A stretch of 64,000 bases of DNA from Polaribacter tangerinus (GCF_038024095.1 NZ_CP150668.1:1798001-1862000); one strand, 5' to 3'; counted from the stretch's first letter, positions 1 to 8,874 are shown. Notes: generated from the letters alone by a model not told the origin. Program-made: numbers and translations.

Positions 1-57
1 GCCAATAAAGTTGAATTTAAATCTGGCGAGGTTTTTAAAATATTTAGATATAGATAA
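1..57 (+). CDS. C-terminal end of an upstream gene (possibly moeA)
   Basis: Frame 1 is open from the window edge to the TAA at 55-57, giving 18 residues (ANKVEFKSGEVFKIFRYR). The stop overlaps the moaC start by one base (TAATG), which indicates translational coupling in a molybdenum-cofactor operon. The tail 'AN...FKSGE..KI' loosely resembles the end of MoeA (molybdopterin molybdenumtransferase), and MoeA would fit the context, but 18 residues are too few to identify it. Confidence 0.5.
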   Translation, partial: ANKVEFKSGEVFKIFRYR

Positions 58-533
58 TGAGTAATTTTACACACATCGATAAAAACGGAAACCCTAAAAT
101 GGTAGATGTTTCGGTAAAAAAGACAACTAAAAGAACTGCTATTGCTAAGGCTTCTATGTTTTTAGGGGAAGAGATTATTTCTAATTTCTCAGAAAATGAA
201 CTCTACACCAAAAAAGGTCCTGTTTTTCAGACTGCAATTATTGCAGGAATTCAGGCTGTAAAAAAAACATCGTCTTTAATTCCGATGTGCCACCCATTAT
301 TAATAAATGGAGTAAATGTGCAAATTGAGGTAGTTGACAGTGAGAATATTAATGTTTTTTGTAAAGTAACTATCGAAGGAAAAACAGGAGTAGAAATGGA
401 AGCCTTAACGGGTGTAAATATTGCTTGTTTAACCATTTATGATATGTGTAAAAGTAGGAGTCAAAAAATGATAATTAAAGAAATTAAGTTGGTGGAAAAA
501 ACAGGAGGAAAATCAGATTTTAAAAGCAATTAA
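57..533 (+). CDS. moaC: Cyclic pyranopterin monophosphate synthase MoaC
   Basis: MoaC converts the product of MoaA into cyclic pyranopterin monophosphate in molybdenum-cofactor synthesis, in the cytosol. The 158 residues match the family's usual length. The family signatures are visible: KKTSSLIPMCHPL at residues 69-81, KTGVEMEALTGV at 109-120, YDMCKS at 128-133 and KTGGKS near the end. The start is set by overlap with the upstream stop (TAATG). The next gene, a MobA-like protein, follows after 38 bases and belongs to the same pathway. Identification is secure. Confidence 0.96.
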   Translation: MSNFTHIDKNGNPKMVDVSVKKTTKRTAIAKASMFLGEEIISNFSENELYTKKGPVFQTAIIAGIQAVKKTSSLIPMCHPLLINGVNVQIEVVDSENINVFCKVTIEGKTGVEMEALTGVNIACLTIYDMCKSRSQKMIIKEIKLVEKTGGKSDFKSN

Positions 534-571
534 ATTTCGTTTTAAATTTATATTCACAATAAGTTACTTAT

Positions 572-1681
572 ATGAAAAAGCATCAAAAACACACTAATTT
601 AGAAAAAAGGCATATCGATAATTTTGCTCCAAATGAATTTGCTTTTTTAGGTGCTAATTGCAGTGTTATTTCCGATGTAGTTTCGCAAATCTCTCAAACA
701 TTATCTTCCTATAAATTAGCTTATTTCGATGCATCTCATGCAACTGAAGTAGAAAAAAATTATTTTTCTAAATATGTGTATCATCACCAAGGAAACGTCG
801 AAATTCAAACAACTGGTGCTGTAAATAAATTTGAACAGCGTTTGCAATTTGCACAATATGATGCTGTTTTTATCAATGGAAATCATTACGAAGGTGCTAA
901 GCAAATTTTAATTTTAGATGCTAAAAAAGAAGCCTCTGTTTTAAAACGAATATCGCAATTAAGTAACATTCAGTTTATAATAAAGTTAGAAGAAAAAACT
1001 CCTATTTTCGATTTTTTATTAGAAAAGTATCCGAATTTAAAAAACAAAAATTGTTATTCTATTCATGATATAGATAAAATTTCGACTCATATAAACACAT
1101 TGATTAAAGAAAAAACACCCAATACAAAAGGGTTGGTTTTAGTGGGTGGTAAAAGTACAAGAATGGGAACTGATAAGGCTTTATTAGATTATTACGGAGT
1201 TTCTCAAAAAGAATTTGCGAGTAAATTATTAGAAAAAAATGGAGTTCCAACTTTTTATGGTGTTAGTGCAAAAACAACTGAGGCAAAAGAAATACCAGAT
1301 GTTTTCTTAAACTTAGGTCCGTTTGGTAGTATTTGCTCAGCTTTTCAGAAAGACCCAAATTCTGCTTGGTTGGTGCTCGCAACAGATGTACCTTTTGTAG
1401 ATGATTTGCTGATAAAAAAATTATTACATCATAGAAACAGTAGCAAAGTAGCAACAGCAATTAAAGGAATAGATAATCAATTTCCAGAGCCATTAATTAC
1501 TATTTACGAACCCAAAGCCTATCCAATTTTACTTCAATATTTGGCAATGGGATATTCTTGTCCGAGAAAAATGCTTATCAACTCTGATGTAGAAATTGTA
1601 GAAGTAGCAAACCATTTTATAAGAAATATAAATACCCCCGAAGAGTTTGAGAAAGCAAAAAAGGAAATTAAAGGAAAGTAA
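572..1681 (+). CDS. MobA-like molybdenum cofactor guanylyltransferase with extra N-terminal domain
   Basis: The C-terminal half (about residues 185-365) is a nucleotidyltransferase of the MobA type, which attaches GMP to molybdopterin. The signature LVGGKSTRMGTDKALL lies at 190-205, and the metal-binding ATDVPF at 270-275. The first 180 residues are a separate domain that starts like a MobB P-loop fold, but the loop region (FLGANCSV, about 25-32) has lost the GKT/S lysine, so nucleotide binding there is doubtful. At 369 residues it is nearly twice the size of a lone MobA (about 190-200). It lies downstream of moaC and ends 9 bases from convergent holB. Guanylyl rather than cytidylyl transfer is inferred from the family. 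Confidence 0.85.
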   Translation: MKKHQKHTNLEKRHIDNFAPNEFAFLGANCSVISDVVSQISQTLSSYKLAYFDASHATEVEKNYFSKYVYHHQGNVEIQTTGAVNKFEQRLQFAQYDAVFINGNHYEGAKQILILDAKKEASVLKRISQLSNIQFIIKLEEKTPIFDFLLEKYPNLKNKNCYSIHDIDKISTHINTLIKEKTPNTKGLVLVGGKSTRMGTDKALLDYYGVSQKEFASKLLEKNGVPTFYGVSAKTTEAKEIPDVFLNLGPFGSICSAFQKDPNSAWLVLATDVPFVDDLLIKKLLHHRNSSKVATAIKGIDNQFPEPLITIYEPKAYPILLQYLAMGYSCPRKMLINSDVEIVEVANHFIRNINTPEEFEKAKKEIKGK

Positions 1682-1690
1682 TATTTCTTT

Positions 1691-2833
1691 TTAAAGAGTA
1701 ACTTCTTTTTTATGAAGAAAACGAGTTAATTTCATAGAGGCATCTAATAAAATTACTTTTGCATTTCCGTTTCTTTCTATATGATAAATTGCAGTATTTA
1801 ACTCTTTTTCTATGTCTATAATATTACCACCATGAATAAAAGGAGCAAATTTAGAAAGTTCGAACTTAGTTTTCGTTTCCATAAATACTAGTTGCTCGCT
1901 TTTGTAGTTTAGTAGCATTGCTTGTCTAAAAAATTGCAAACAATATTCTAAAAAACGTTTTTGAGTTTCTCTACCAGATTTCGCAATAGTGTCTGACCAC
2001 GCAATTAATTGCTGAACAACAGAAGCATCAACTTTGGCCTTAAAGGCGGTTCTTACCCAAGTAACAAACCATTCTTCAAAAATTATATCTGCAGTATCAT
2101 TTTTGTACAAATGCAGCGCTTTATTATAATTGCCTTCTGCTTGGTGAGTAATTTTAGCGGCATCGTTTGTGGTACAATTTTCCTTTTCTATTAGTGCATT
2201 GGCAATATCACTTTCACTTAATACAGGAAAATGGAGTGCTTGGCATCTCGATTTTATGGTATTTATAATTTGCTCTTCATTTTCTGAAATAAGAATAAAA
2301 ACAGTTTTACTTGGTGGCTCTTCAATAAGTTTTAATAATTTATTTGAGGCTGCAGTATTCATTTTTTCTGCCATCCAAATAATCATCACTTTAAAACCAC
2401 CTTCATAAGATTTTAGTTGTAATCTTTTTACAATATCTTCAGCCTCATCAACCCCAATAGTACCTTGTTTGTTTTCTACACCAATAAATTGAAGCCAATT
2501 AAACAAGCTACCATATGGCTGAGTTTTTATAAATTCTCGCCAATCTTCTAAAAAAAGACTACTAATAGCGTGTTTTTTTACACTATCGTTTGTGGTTACA
2601 GGAAACGCAAAATGCAAATCTGGATGCTGTAATTTTTCACACTTTAAAAGAGCGGCCTCTTTATTGTCGGAAAAATTAGCAATTAAAAACTGAGCGTAGG
2701 CAATAGCCATTGGCAAAGTTCCGCTACCTTCTTTACCAATAAAAAGTTGTGCATGTGGTATTCTACCATTTTCTGCAGAAACTTGCAAATGAGTTTTTAT
2801 GTGATCTTGACCTATAATTTGGTTAAAAAGCAT
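1691..2833 (-). CDS. holB: DNA polymerase III subunit delta'
   Basis: Clamp-loader subunit delta', an AAA+ fold protein that works with DnaX and delta to load the sliding clamp. The N-terminus (MLFNQIIGQDHIKTHL) is typical of the family. The Walker A position reads GKEGSGTLPMA and lacks the GKT lysine, as expected for a non-ATPase delta'. The sensor-1 style LIEEPPSKTVFILI and the SRC motif (IKSRCQ, arginine finger) are present. Length 380 residues. A TATATTTG box (2837-2844, minus strand) sits only a few bases before the ATG, so if used the transcript would be almost leaderless. Confidence 0.9.
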   Translation of the reverse strand: MLFNQIIGQDHIKTHLQVSAENGRIPHAQLFIGKEGSGTLPMAIAYAQFLIANFSDNKEAALLKCEKLQHPDLHFAFPVTTNDSVKKHAISSLFLEDWREFIKTQPYGSLFNWLQFIGVENKQGTIGVDEAEDIVKRLQLKSYEGGFKVMIIWMAEKMNTAASNKLLKLIEEPPSKTVFILISENEEQIINTIKSRCQALHFPVLSESDIANALIEKENCTTNDAAKITHQAEGNYNKALHLYKNDTADIIFEEWFVTWVRTAFKAKVDASVVQQLIAWSDTIAKSGRETQKRFLEYCLQFFRQAMLLNYKSEQLVFMETKTKFELSKFAPFIHGGNIIDIEKELNTAIYHIERNGNAKVILLDASMKLTRFLHKKEVTL

Positions 2834-3016
2834 TTACAAATATAAAATTTGTTCTTTAGAAAATGATATATTTTAGGATTCAAAAAAAAGTTTTTAAACG
2901 AATTATCTGCAATGGGTGTGTAACGTATTTTAAGTAGTTAAAAAACCACTTAAATTGAGTACTATTTTTTGTAATTTCTATTACGCAATCGTTAACTTAA
3001 CTTTTCTTGTTTCAGT

Positions 3017-3047
3017 TTTTAAAAAACTAAAGAATTCGGTATTTTTG
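3017..3047 (+). promoter_or_regulatory. Candidate pgk promoter
   Basis: A -7 box TATTTTTG (3040-3047, consensus TAnnTTTG) stands 16 bases before the pgk start. The -33 position, 19 bases upstream, reads TTTT instead of TTTG. The fit is partial, so this is a moderate candidate. Confidence 0.35.
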
Positions 3048-3063
3048 TGAAAACAACCCAAAA

Positions 3064-4257
3064 ATGAAAACACTAAAAGATTTTAATTTCGAAAATAAAA
3101 AGGCCATTATTCGTGTAGATTTTAATGTACCCTTAAATGCAGCATTTCAAGTAACAGACAGTACTAGAATTCAGGCTGCAAAAGCAACTATTATAGATAT
3201 TTTAGAACAAGGAGGAAGCTGTGTTTTAATGTCTCATTTAGGAAGACCTAAAGGATTTCAATCAGAATTTTCATTGCAGCATATTGTAAAGTCAGTAGCT
3301 ACTATTATTGGGTGTAACGTTAAATTCGTACCAGATTGTGTAGGGGAAAAAGTAGAGGAAGCTGTAGCAAATTTAGAACCTGGTGAAGTACTACTATTAG
3401 AAAACTTGCGTTTTTATGAAGAGGAAACTAAAGGAGATATTGCATTTGCTCAAAAATTAGCTAATTTAGGAGATATATACGTAAATGATGCCTTCGGAAC
3501 TGTACACAGAGCACACGCATCTACCACTATTATTGCACAGTTTTTTGAGAACAACAAATGTTTTGGAAATTTATTGGCAAGAGAAATAGAAAGTATAGAT
3601 AAAGTATTAAATAATTCGGAAAAGCCCGTACTAGCTATTTTAGGAGGTGCAAAAGTATCTTCTAAAATAACGGTTATAGAAAATATTTTAGATAAAGTAG
3701 ACCATCTTATTATTGGTGGTGGAATGAGTTTTACTTTTGTTAAAGCCCAAGGTGGTAGCATAGGAAACTCTATTTGTGAAGATGATAAAATGGAGCTAGC
3801 ATTAGCTATTTTAAAACAAGCAAAAGAAAAAGGAGTAGAGGTTCATATTCCTGTAGATGTTGTTGCAGCAGATAATTTTTCGAATGATGCAAACACTCAG
3901 GTTTGCGACATTAATGCCATTCCTGATGGTTGGGAAGGAGTAGATGCAGGACCAAAATCTAGCGCTATTTTCGATGCCGTTGTAAACCAATGTAAAACCA
4001 TTTTATGGAACGGACCTTTGGGAGTTTTTGAAATGGAATCTTTTTCTGCAGGAACCAAAGCACTTGGAAATTCTATAGATAAAGCAACTAAAAATGGTGC
4101 TTTTTCTTTAGTTGGAGGTGGAGATTCTGTTGCAGCAGTTAAACAGTTTGGTTTTGCAAGTAAAGTAAGTTATGTTTCTACTGGCGGTGGTGCTATGTTA
4201 GAAATGTTAGAAGGAAAATCTTTACCAGGTATCGATGCAATTTTAAAAGAATCATAA
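3064..4257 (+). CDS. pgk: Phosphoglycerate kinase
   Basis: Glycolytic enzyme that transfers phosphate between 1,3-bisphosphoglycerate and ADP. The N-domain substrate motif VDFNVPL is at 18-24, followed by [20 protein letters not shown] and the HRAHAST motif. The C-domain carries [23 protein letters not shown] and the nucleotide-binding GGGDSVAAV. The 397 residues are the normal length. It is transcribed alone and followed by a perfect-palindrome terminator. Identification is secure. Confidence 0.98.
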   Translation: MKTLKDFNFENKKAIIRVDFNVPLNAAFQVTDSTRIQAAKATIIDILEQGGSCVLMSHLGRPKGFQSEFSLQHIVKSVATIIGCNVKFVPDCVGEKVEEAVANLEPGEVLLLENLRFYEEETKGDIAFAQKLANLGDIYVNDAFGTVHRAHASTTIIAQFFENNKCFGNLLAREIESIDKVLNNSEKPVLAILGGAKVSSKITVIENILDKVDHLIIGGGMSFTFVKAQGGSIGNSICEDDKMELALAILKQAKEKGVEVHIPVDVVAADNFSNDANTQVCDINAIPDGWEGVDAGPKSSAIFDAVVNQCKTILWNGPLGVFEMESFSAGTKALGNSIDKATKNGAFSLVGGGDSVAAVKQFGFASKVSYVSTGGGAMLEMLEGKSLPGIDAILKES

Positions 4258-4317
4258 ACAACATATATCTGTTACACCTTTAATAGCAGTTGTTAATTGG
4301 TTATAATTTATTTTTAT

Positions 4318-4348
4318 AAGCGTATAATTTTAAAATTATACGCTTTTT
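4318..4348 (+). terminator. Rho-independent terminator after pgk
   Basis: A perfect palindrome GCGTATAATTTT / AAAATTATACGC (4320-4343, extended by AA/TT) is followed by five T. It lies 60 bases after the pgk stop and before the next promoter. Confidence 0.85.
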
Positions 4349-4377
4349 GTTTTACGTATATTTAAGTTTTAACTTCG
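4346..4377 (+). promoter_or_regulatory. Candidate promoter of the aldo/keto reductase gene
   Basis: TTTG (4346-4349) and TAACTTCG (4370-4377) are separated by 20 bases, which fits the Bacteroidetes -33/-7 layout with one mismatch in the -7 box. The -33 box falls in the T-run of the pgk terminator. Confidence 0.45.
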
Positions 4378-4429
4378 CATTTTACAGTACTACATTTTAA
4401 TAAGAAAAAATTCAGTTATATAGTAAGTT

Positions 4430-5470
4430 ATGAAATATACTACATTACCAAATACCAATATTAAAGTTTCTAAAATTTGTTTGGGAACGATGACATGGGG
4501 AAATCAAAATACAGAAGAAGAAGCTTTTGAGCAAATGAACTATGCACTAGAGCAAGGAGTCAATTTTTTTGATACTGCAGAGCTGTATCCTGTTCCTGCA
4601 ACTGCAGAAAGATATGCAGATACAGAACGTATAATTGGCAATTGGTTTCAAAAATATGGAAATCGTAAAAATGTGGTTTTAGCTAGTAAAATTGCTGGTG
4701 GTGGCGATTATACAAAGCACATTCGAACAGGAGGTTTTACGAAAGAAAATTTAACAGATGCTATAGAAAAAAGTCTCGAGCGTTTGCAAACTGATTATTT
4801 AGACTTGTACCAGCTTCATTGGCCATCGAGAGGTGTTAATTGTTTTGGTACTAGAGATTATCCATATAAAACAAGTACTAAAGAAGCAGAAAATCATTTA
4901 GAAATTTTAGAAACGCTTCATAAATTTGTGTCATCAGGAGTTATAAAAGCTATCGGTCTTTCTAATGAAACTCCTTGGGGAACGATGAAGTATTTAGAAA
5001 CAGCAAAAGCAAATAATTTACCCAAAATGGCTACCATTCAAAATTCGTACTCTTTAATACATAGGGCTTATGAATACGGAATGTCGGAAGTTTCTTTAAG
5101 AGAAAATATTGGTTTACTGGCTTATTCACCGTTGGCACAAGGTGTATTGTCTGGTAAATATTTAAACGGAAATAGTCCCGAAGGGTCAAGAGGAAACTTA
5201 TTTCCAAGATTTATAGCACGTTATATGGGAAATGGCTCTTTGGAGGCTGTTAAGAGATATGAAGAATTGGCTGTTAAAAACGGAATTACATTATCGGAAA
5301 TGTCGTTGGCATTTATCAACCAATTACCTTTCGTAACAAGCACTATTATTGGAGCAACAAAAATGACTCAACTAAAAGAGAATATTGGTAGTATTAATAT
5401 TGATTTATCGGAAGAAATACTAAAAGAAATTGAAGCTATTCATGCAGATTTTCCGAATCCGGCACCATAA
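4430..5470 (+). CDS. Aldo/keto reductase, Tas-like
   Basis: NAD(P)H-dependent oxidoreductase with a TIM-barrel fold, probably cytosolic. Conserved family features are LGTMTWG near residue 18, the active-site DTAELYP (Asp48 and Tyr53), the lysine in VVLASKIAG, the histidine in YQLHWPS, and the C-terminal cofactor loop STIIGATKMTQLKEN. At 346 residues with the long insertion after the histidine (FGTRDYPY), it resembles the E. coli Tas/YajO-type group. It stands alone between two terminators. Substrate cannot be told from sequence. Confidence 0.9.
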   Translation: MKYTTLPNTNIKVSKICLGTMTWGNQNTEEEAFEQMNYALEQGVNFFDTAELYPVPATAERYADTERIIGNWFQKYGNRKNVVLASKIAGGGDYTKHIRTGGFTKENLTDAIEKSLERLQTDYLDLYQLHWPSRGVNCFGTRDYPYKTSTKEAENHLEILETLHKFVSSGVIKAIGLSNETPWGTMKYLETAKANNLPKMATIQNSYSLIHRAYEYGMSEVSLRENIGLLAYSPLAQGVLSGKYLNGNSPEGSRGNLFPRFIARYMGNGSLEAVKRYEELAVKNGITLSEMSLAFINQLPFVTSTIIGATKMTQLKENIGSINIDLSEEILKEIEAIHADFPNPAP

Positions 5471-5490
5471 TTTATTACAACTTACAATAA

Positions 5491-5530
5491 AAAAACCGAA
5501 GTAAGTTTGTATAAACTTACTTCGGTTTTT
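5491..5530. terminator. Bidirectional terminator between convergent genes
   Basis: An 18-bp perfect stem (5491-5508 with 5513-5530, loop GTAT) has A-run and T-run ends, so it can act on both strands. It serves the aldo/keto reductase gene and the convergent glnS-lipoprotein unit. Confidence 0.9.
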
Positions 5531-5547
5531 TTTACGCTATTGTATTC

Positions 5548-5865
5548 TTATTCTAAAGGGATTAATTTCAATTTAGTAGCTAAAAAACGTCCATTTTCAA
5601 TAGTTCCCTCTATACTTCCTTTTCTTATTACATTGCAAAAGCCAGTATTTTCATCGTGGGCATCACCAAAATCATCAATAGAAAATCCGTCAATAAAATA
5701 AGCTTCATCAAATACTTTTACAGCCAAACTACAGCCAGCCTCAGAATCTAACTCAAAGTTACATTGTCCACAAGAAATTTCTGCGGATGCAATTGTTATT
5801 TTTGCTTCTTTCTTGCATGCTACAAAGGCTAGTAAACATACAATTATAATTTTTTTAAACAACAT
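5548..5865 (-). CDS. Small lipoprotein, DUF6370-like
   Basis: A 105-residue protein with a signal peptide ending in a lipobox (LLAFVAC, Cys17), so probably a periplasm-facing lipoprotein. The mature part has CGQCNFELDSEAGC and a conserved-looking DGFSIDDFGDAHDENTGFCN segment, four cysteines in all. This pattern matches what I remember of DUF6370. The cysteines may bind a metal or form disulphides (inference). It follows glnS by 12 bases on the same strand and is probably co-transcribed. Confidence 0.75.
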   Translation of the reverse strand: MLFKKIIIVCLLAFVACKKEAKITIASAEISCGQCNFELDSEAGCSLAVKVFDEAYFIDGFSIDDFGDAHDENTGFCNVIRKGSIEGTIENGRFLATKLKLIPLE

Positions 5866-5877
5866 ATTTTTAGATTA

Positions 5878-7560
5878 TTACTTAGACCAATTATCTCTTA
5901 AACCAACTGTTTTATTAAATACAAGTTTATTTTCTGTAGTATCGTCATCAACACTAAAGTATCCTAAACGTTGAAACTGAAAGCGATCGCCAATATTGGC
6001 AGATTTTAAACTAGGCTCTACAAAAGCATTGATTATCTCTAAAGAATTCGGATTTAAAAATTCCATAAAATCCTTGTCTTTGTGTGCATCTGGTGCAGGA
6101 TCTAAAAATAACCTGTCATAAGCTCGAACTTCTGCTTTTAAGGCATGTTTTGCCGAAACCCAATGCAAAGTACCTTTTACTTTACGCATACTTTCTTCGG
6201 TACCACTTCCCGATTTTGTAAGTGGGTCATAAGTACACTGAATTTCTGTTATGTGCCCGTTTTCATCTTTTGTACAACTATTAGCAGTAATAAAGTAAGC
6301 ATTTTTTAAACGCACTTCTTTGCCAAGTTTTAAACGGAAAAATTTTTTATTTGCCTCTTCTCTAAAATCTTCTCTTTCAATGTAAATTTCTCTAGAGAAA
6401 GGAACTTCTCTAAACCCAGCAGTTTCATCTTCTTGATTGTTTTCTGCTTGTAAGAATTCCTCTTTTCCTTCAGGATAATTTGTAATAACAACTTTTACAG
6501 GGTCTAATACTGCCATAACTCTGTTGGCAGTTTTATTTAGGTCTTCTCTAATTTTAAACTCTAAAAGAGCCACATCAATTACATTTTCTCTTTTAGAAAC
6601 ACCTACAGTTTCAATAAATTTTCGAATTGAGTTGGGTGTATAACCACGTCTTCTTAAACCAGATATTGTTGGCATTCTTGGGTCGTCCCAACCTGCTACA
6701 ATTTCTTTTTCAACTAAAGTTAGTAATTTTCTTTTGCTCATTACCGTATAACTTAAGTTTAATCTAGAAAACTCTCTTTGCTTTGGAGGCAATGGAAGGG
6801 TGTTTTTACTATATTCAAACACATTGTCTCGAAACCAATTGTACAATTCTCGGTGCGGTTTAAACTCTAAAGAACATAACGAATGTGATATTTGCTCTAT
6901 ATAATCACTTTCTCCATGTGTCCAATCATACATTGGGTAAATGCACCATTCGTTACCAGTTCTATGATGTGATTTATATAATATTCGATACATTAATGGA
7001 TCTCTCATTAACATATTCGGACTTTCCATATCTATTTTTGCACGCAGTGTATGCTCTCCTTCTTTAAATTTTCCCTCTTTCATGCCCAGAAACAATTCTA
7101 AATTTTCCTCTACAGAACGGTTTCTATATGGGCTTTCTGTACCCACAGAAGTTGGGGTTCCTTTCTGAACTCTCATTTCTTCTGAAGTTTGAGAATCTAC
7201 ATACGCTTTGCCATCTTTTATTAATAATACAGCCCAATCGTATAGTTGTTGAAAATAATCAGAAGAATAACACTCGTTAGCCCAAGTATATCCTAGCCAA
7301 GAAATATCCTTTTTTATAGCATCTACATATTCTTGCTCTTCTTTTGCTGGGTTTGTATCGTCGAAACGTAAATTTACAGGAGCTTTATAAGTTTCGCCCA
7401 ATCCAAAGCTAATTCCAATTGCTTTGGTGTGCCCAATATGTAAATAACCGTTTGGTTCTGGCGGAAAACGAAAACGTAAATTACTCTTTGGCATTCCGTT
7501 TGCCAAATCTTCTTCTATAATGTGCTCTAAAAAATTGAGCGGTTTTTTATTTTCAGACAT
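5878..7560 (-). CDS. glnS: Glutaminyl-tRNA synthetase
   Basis: Class I aminoacyl-tRNA synthetase that charges tRNA-Gln directly. The HIGH motif appears as PPEPNGYLHIGHTKAI (about residues 31-46), and the KMSKS equivalent as VMSKRKL. The DPLMYRILYKSHHRTG and YPMYDWTHGESDYIEQISH segments are typical GlnRS rather than GltX. The C-terminal anticodon-binding beta-barrels are present, and 560 residues is the normal length. Presence of GlnRS implies direct glutaminylation in this organism. Confidence 0.97.
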   Translation of the reverse strand: MSENKKPLNFLEHIIEEDLANGMPKSNLRFRFPPEPNGYLHIGHTKAIGISFGLGETYKAPVNLRFDDTNPAKEEQEYVDAIKKDISWLGYTWANECYSSDYFQQLYDWAVLLIKDGKAYVDSQTSEEMRVQKGTPTSVGTESPYRNRSVEENLELFLGMKEGKFKEGEHTLRAKIDMESPNMLMRDPLMYRILYKSHHRTGNEWCIYPMYDWTHGESDYIEQISHSLCSLEFKPHRELYNWFRDNVFEYSKNTLPLPPKQREFSRLNLSYTVMSKRKLLTLVEKEIVAGWDDPRMPTISGLRRRGYTPNSIRKFIETVGVSKRENVIDVALLEFKIREDLNKTANRVMAVLDPVKVVITNYPEGKEEFLQAENNQEDETAGFREVPFSREIYIEREDFREEANKKFFRLKLGKEVRLKNAYFITANSCTKDENGHITEIQCTYDPLTKSGSGTEESMRKVKGTLHWVSAKHALKAEVRAYDRLFLDPAPDAHKDKDFMEFLNPNSLEIINAFVEPSLKSANIGDRFQFQRLGYFSVDDDTTENKLVFNKTVGLRDNWSK

Positions 7561-7620
7561 TTTCTAATAGGAAATATTTAAGTCACAAAATTACATAAAA
7601 TAAGTTGTTTATTTTTATTT
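7561..7620. other. glnS upstream region
   Basis: AT-rich leader of glnS. On the minus strand it holds a TAATTTTG box (consensus -7) about 30 bases before the glnS start, with no clear -33 box. Confidence 0.3.
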
Positions 7621-7823
7621 TAGACGTTCCTTTATACTGAAGGCATTCAGTAATAAAGTCGGGCTTTACACGCTATCTTTTTTAGTATTATTTTTTTAAA
7701 ATGACCTTTGTATTCCGCTTTCCTTTATACAGTTTAAAACCAATAGCATCGTTCCATGCTATTTTGCTTATTTTCAACTTTTTAAAAAAGGATGTTGTTC
7801 CAATCCCTAACGCGCAGTTCAAC
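7621..7823 (-). repeat. Structured intergenic element, probable dispersed repeat
   Basis: There is no gene in this stretch, but it is highly structured. Read on the minus strand it begins near GCGCGTTAGGGATTGGAAC (end at 7823), passes a perfect hairpin (AATAGCAT at 7742-7749 with ATGCTATT at 7756-7763) and ends with TGTAAAGCCCGAC followed by a stem with a GC-rich tip (7630-7641 with 7646-7658). The pair of sequences 'gcgcgttagggattg' and 'aaagcccgac' is familiar to me as a unit recurring between genes in many Flavobacteriaceae genomes. That memory is not verified here, and there is one copy in this window. Function unknown. Confidence 0.5.
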
Positions 7824-7846
7824 CTCTAAAGTTTTCATAAAATAAT

Positions 7847-7875
7847 TTTGTCTATTCTTTTTTATTGTAATTTTG
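7847..7875 (+). promoter_or_regulatory. Candidate promoter of the DUF2452-folB unit
   Basis: TTTG (7847-7850) and TAATTTTG (7868-7875) are separated by 17 bases, slightly shorter than the usual 19-21. The ATG follows the -7 box by only 4 bases, so the transcript would be leaderless or nearly so. Confidence 0.35.
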
Positions 7876-7879
7876 CATT

Positions 7880-8290
7880 ATGAAAAAAGATGGAGAAAAA
7901 AAGCCAGATTTAGTTGTTTTTAATGAAAAAACACAACAATATGATGCTGCTTTAAAACCTTACGGAACTTCTGCTAGCTCGCCTGTTATCAAACCATTAA
8001 ATACTGCTACATGGCGTAACGATGGTGTACAACGTGTAAATAAACAATTTAAATCTAAGTTTGACGAGGTTAGAAAAGAGTATGAAGAGTTGCTCGAGAA
8101 ATTTCAATACAACGATTTAATTTATAATGCTAAATTTAGTTTTGAACCAAATATTGGAGAAGTATATCATTTGTATAATAATAGAAATGATGAGCCTTTT
8201 TTATCTATTATTTCACCCAATCAATGTAGTTTTAAACACTTAGGTTCCTTTCGTTTAAATACAGACAAAATGTGGGAAAAAGTTACTTAA
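7880..8290 (+). CDS. DUF2452 domain-containing protein
   Basis: A 136-residue soluble protein without signal peptide. The run of conserved positions (PYGTSASSPVIKP, the GVQRVNKQF helix, the YNDLIYNAKFSFEPNIGEVY block and FLSIISPNQ) is what I recognise as DUF2452, a small family of unknown function common in Bacteroidetes. folB follows 33 bases later on the same strand, but no functional link is evident. Confidence 0.8.
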   Translation: MKKDGEKKPDLVVFNEKTQQYDAALKPYGTSASSPVIKPLNTATWRNDGVQRVNKQFKSKFDEVRKEYEELLEKFQYNDLIYNAKFSFEPNIGEVYHLYNNRNDEPFLSIISPNQCSFKHLGSFRLNTDKMWEKVT

Positions 8291-8323
8291 TTTTAAAAAG
8301 GAGGTATTATTTAATATAATTTT

Positions 8324-8680
8324 ATGGGTATAATAAAGGTTAATAATATTAGGGTATTTGCATATCACGGCTGTTTAGAAGAAGAAGCTAAAATAGGAAG
8401 CGAGTACAGGGTAGATGTAACGGTAAAAGCAAACTTAAAAAAATCGGCAAAGACAGATGAGTTAGCAGATACTATAGATTATGTTCATTTAAATTATATA
8501 GTTAAAGAAGAAATGGCCATTCGTTCTAAACTTTTAGAAGAAGTAGCACAAAGAATTTTAGACCGTTTTTTTAGAGAGTTAAGAACACTAAAAAAAGCCA
8601 CTGTTTCTGTAGCAAAGATCAATCCACCAATTGGTGGAAATGTAGAAGAAGTGGTGGTAATTTTAACAAAAAAGCGATAA
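8324..8680 (+). CDS. folB: Dihydroneopterin aldolase
   Basis: Folate-pathway enzyme that cleaves 7,8-dihydroneopterin to 6-hydroxymethyl-dihydropterin and glycolaldehyde. The family hallmarks are VFAYHGCLEEE (residues 11-21), the TIDYVHL segment, the LLEEVAQRI helix and the C-terminal KINPPIGG loop. The 118 residues match a monofunctional FolB, which forms an octamer in known cases. A purine-rich AAAAAGGAGG lies about 20 bases upstream. Confidence 0.93.
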   Translation: MGIIKVNNIRVFAYHGCLEEEAKIGSEYRVDVTVKANLKKSAKTDELADTIDYVHLNYIVKEEMAIRSKLLEEVAQRILDRFFRELRTLKKATVSVAKINPPIGGNVEEVVVILTKKR

Positions 8681-8693
8681 TTAAAAAAAAATC

Positions 8694-8723
8694 TTGTAAG
8701 ACTTCTAAATTTGCGTAAATTTG
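8694..8723 (+). promoter_or_regulatory. Promoter of tRNA-Cys
   Basis: TTG (8694-8696) lies 19 bases before TAAATTTG (8716-8723), an excellent match to the Bacteroidetes -33/-7 consensus. A second TAAATTTG occurs 10 bases earlier (8706-8713). Transcription would begin near 8730, about 35 bases before the mature tRNA. Confidence 0.65.
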
Positions 8724-8765
8724 CAGTCCCTAAAATAATTTAAGAAATAGTATTTAAATACATAA

Positions 8766-8836
8766 GGTGTCTTGGCCGAGTGGCTAGGCAATGGTTTGCA
8801 AAACCATGTACAGCGGTTCGAATCCGCTAGACACCT
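8766..8836 (+). tRNA. tRNA-Cys (GCA)
   Basis: Cloverleaf with acceptor stem GGTGTCT/AGACACC (8766-8772 with 8829-8835), an anticodon arm with loop TTGCAAA giving anticodon GCA, and a T arm with GGTTCGAATCC. The discriminator is T8836, and the CCA end is not encoded. Length 71. A strong terminator follows. Confidence 0.97.
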
Positions 8837-8838
8837 CT

Positions 8839-8874
8839 AAAAGCGTTTCAAAAAATATTTTTTGAAACGCTTTT
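8839..8874 (+). terminator. Rho-independent terminator after tRNA-Cys
   Basis: The arms AAAAGCGTTTCAAAAAA and its complement (8839-8855 with 8858-8874) form a long stem ending in T-rich sequence, two bases after the tRNA. Confidence 0.9.

Noticed and set aside
3450..3761. 103-codon frame antisense to pgk
   Set aside because: Shadow of a conserved gene; no promoter or ribosome site.
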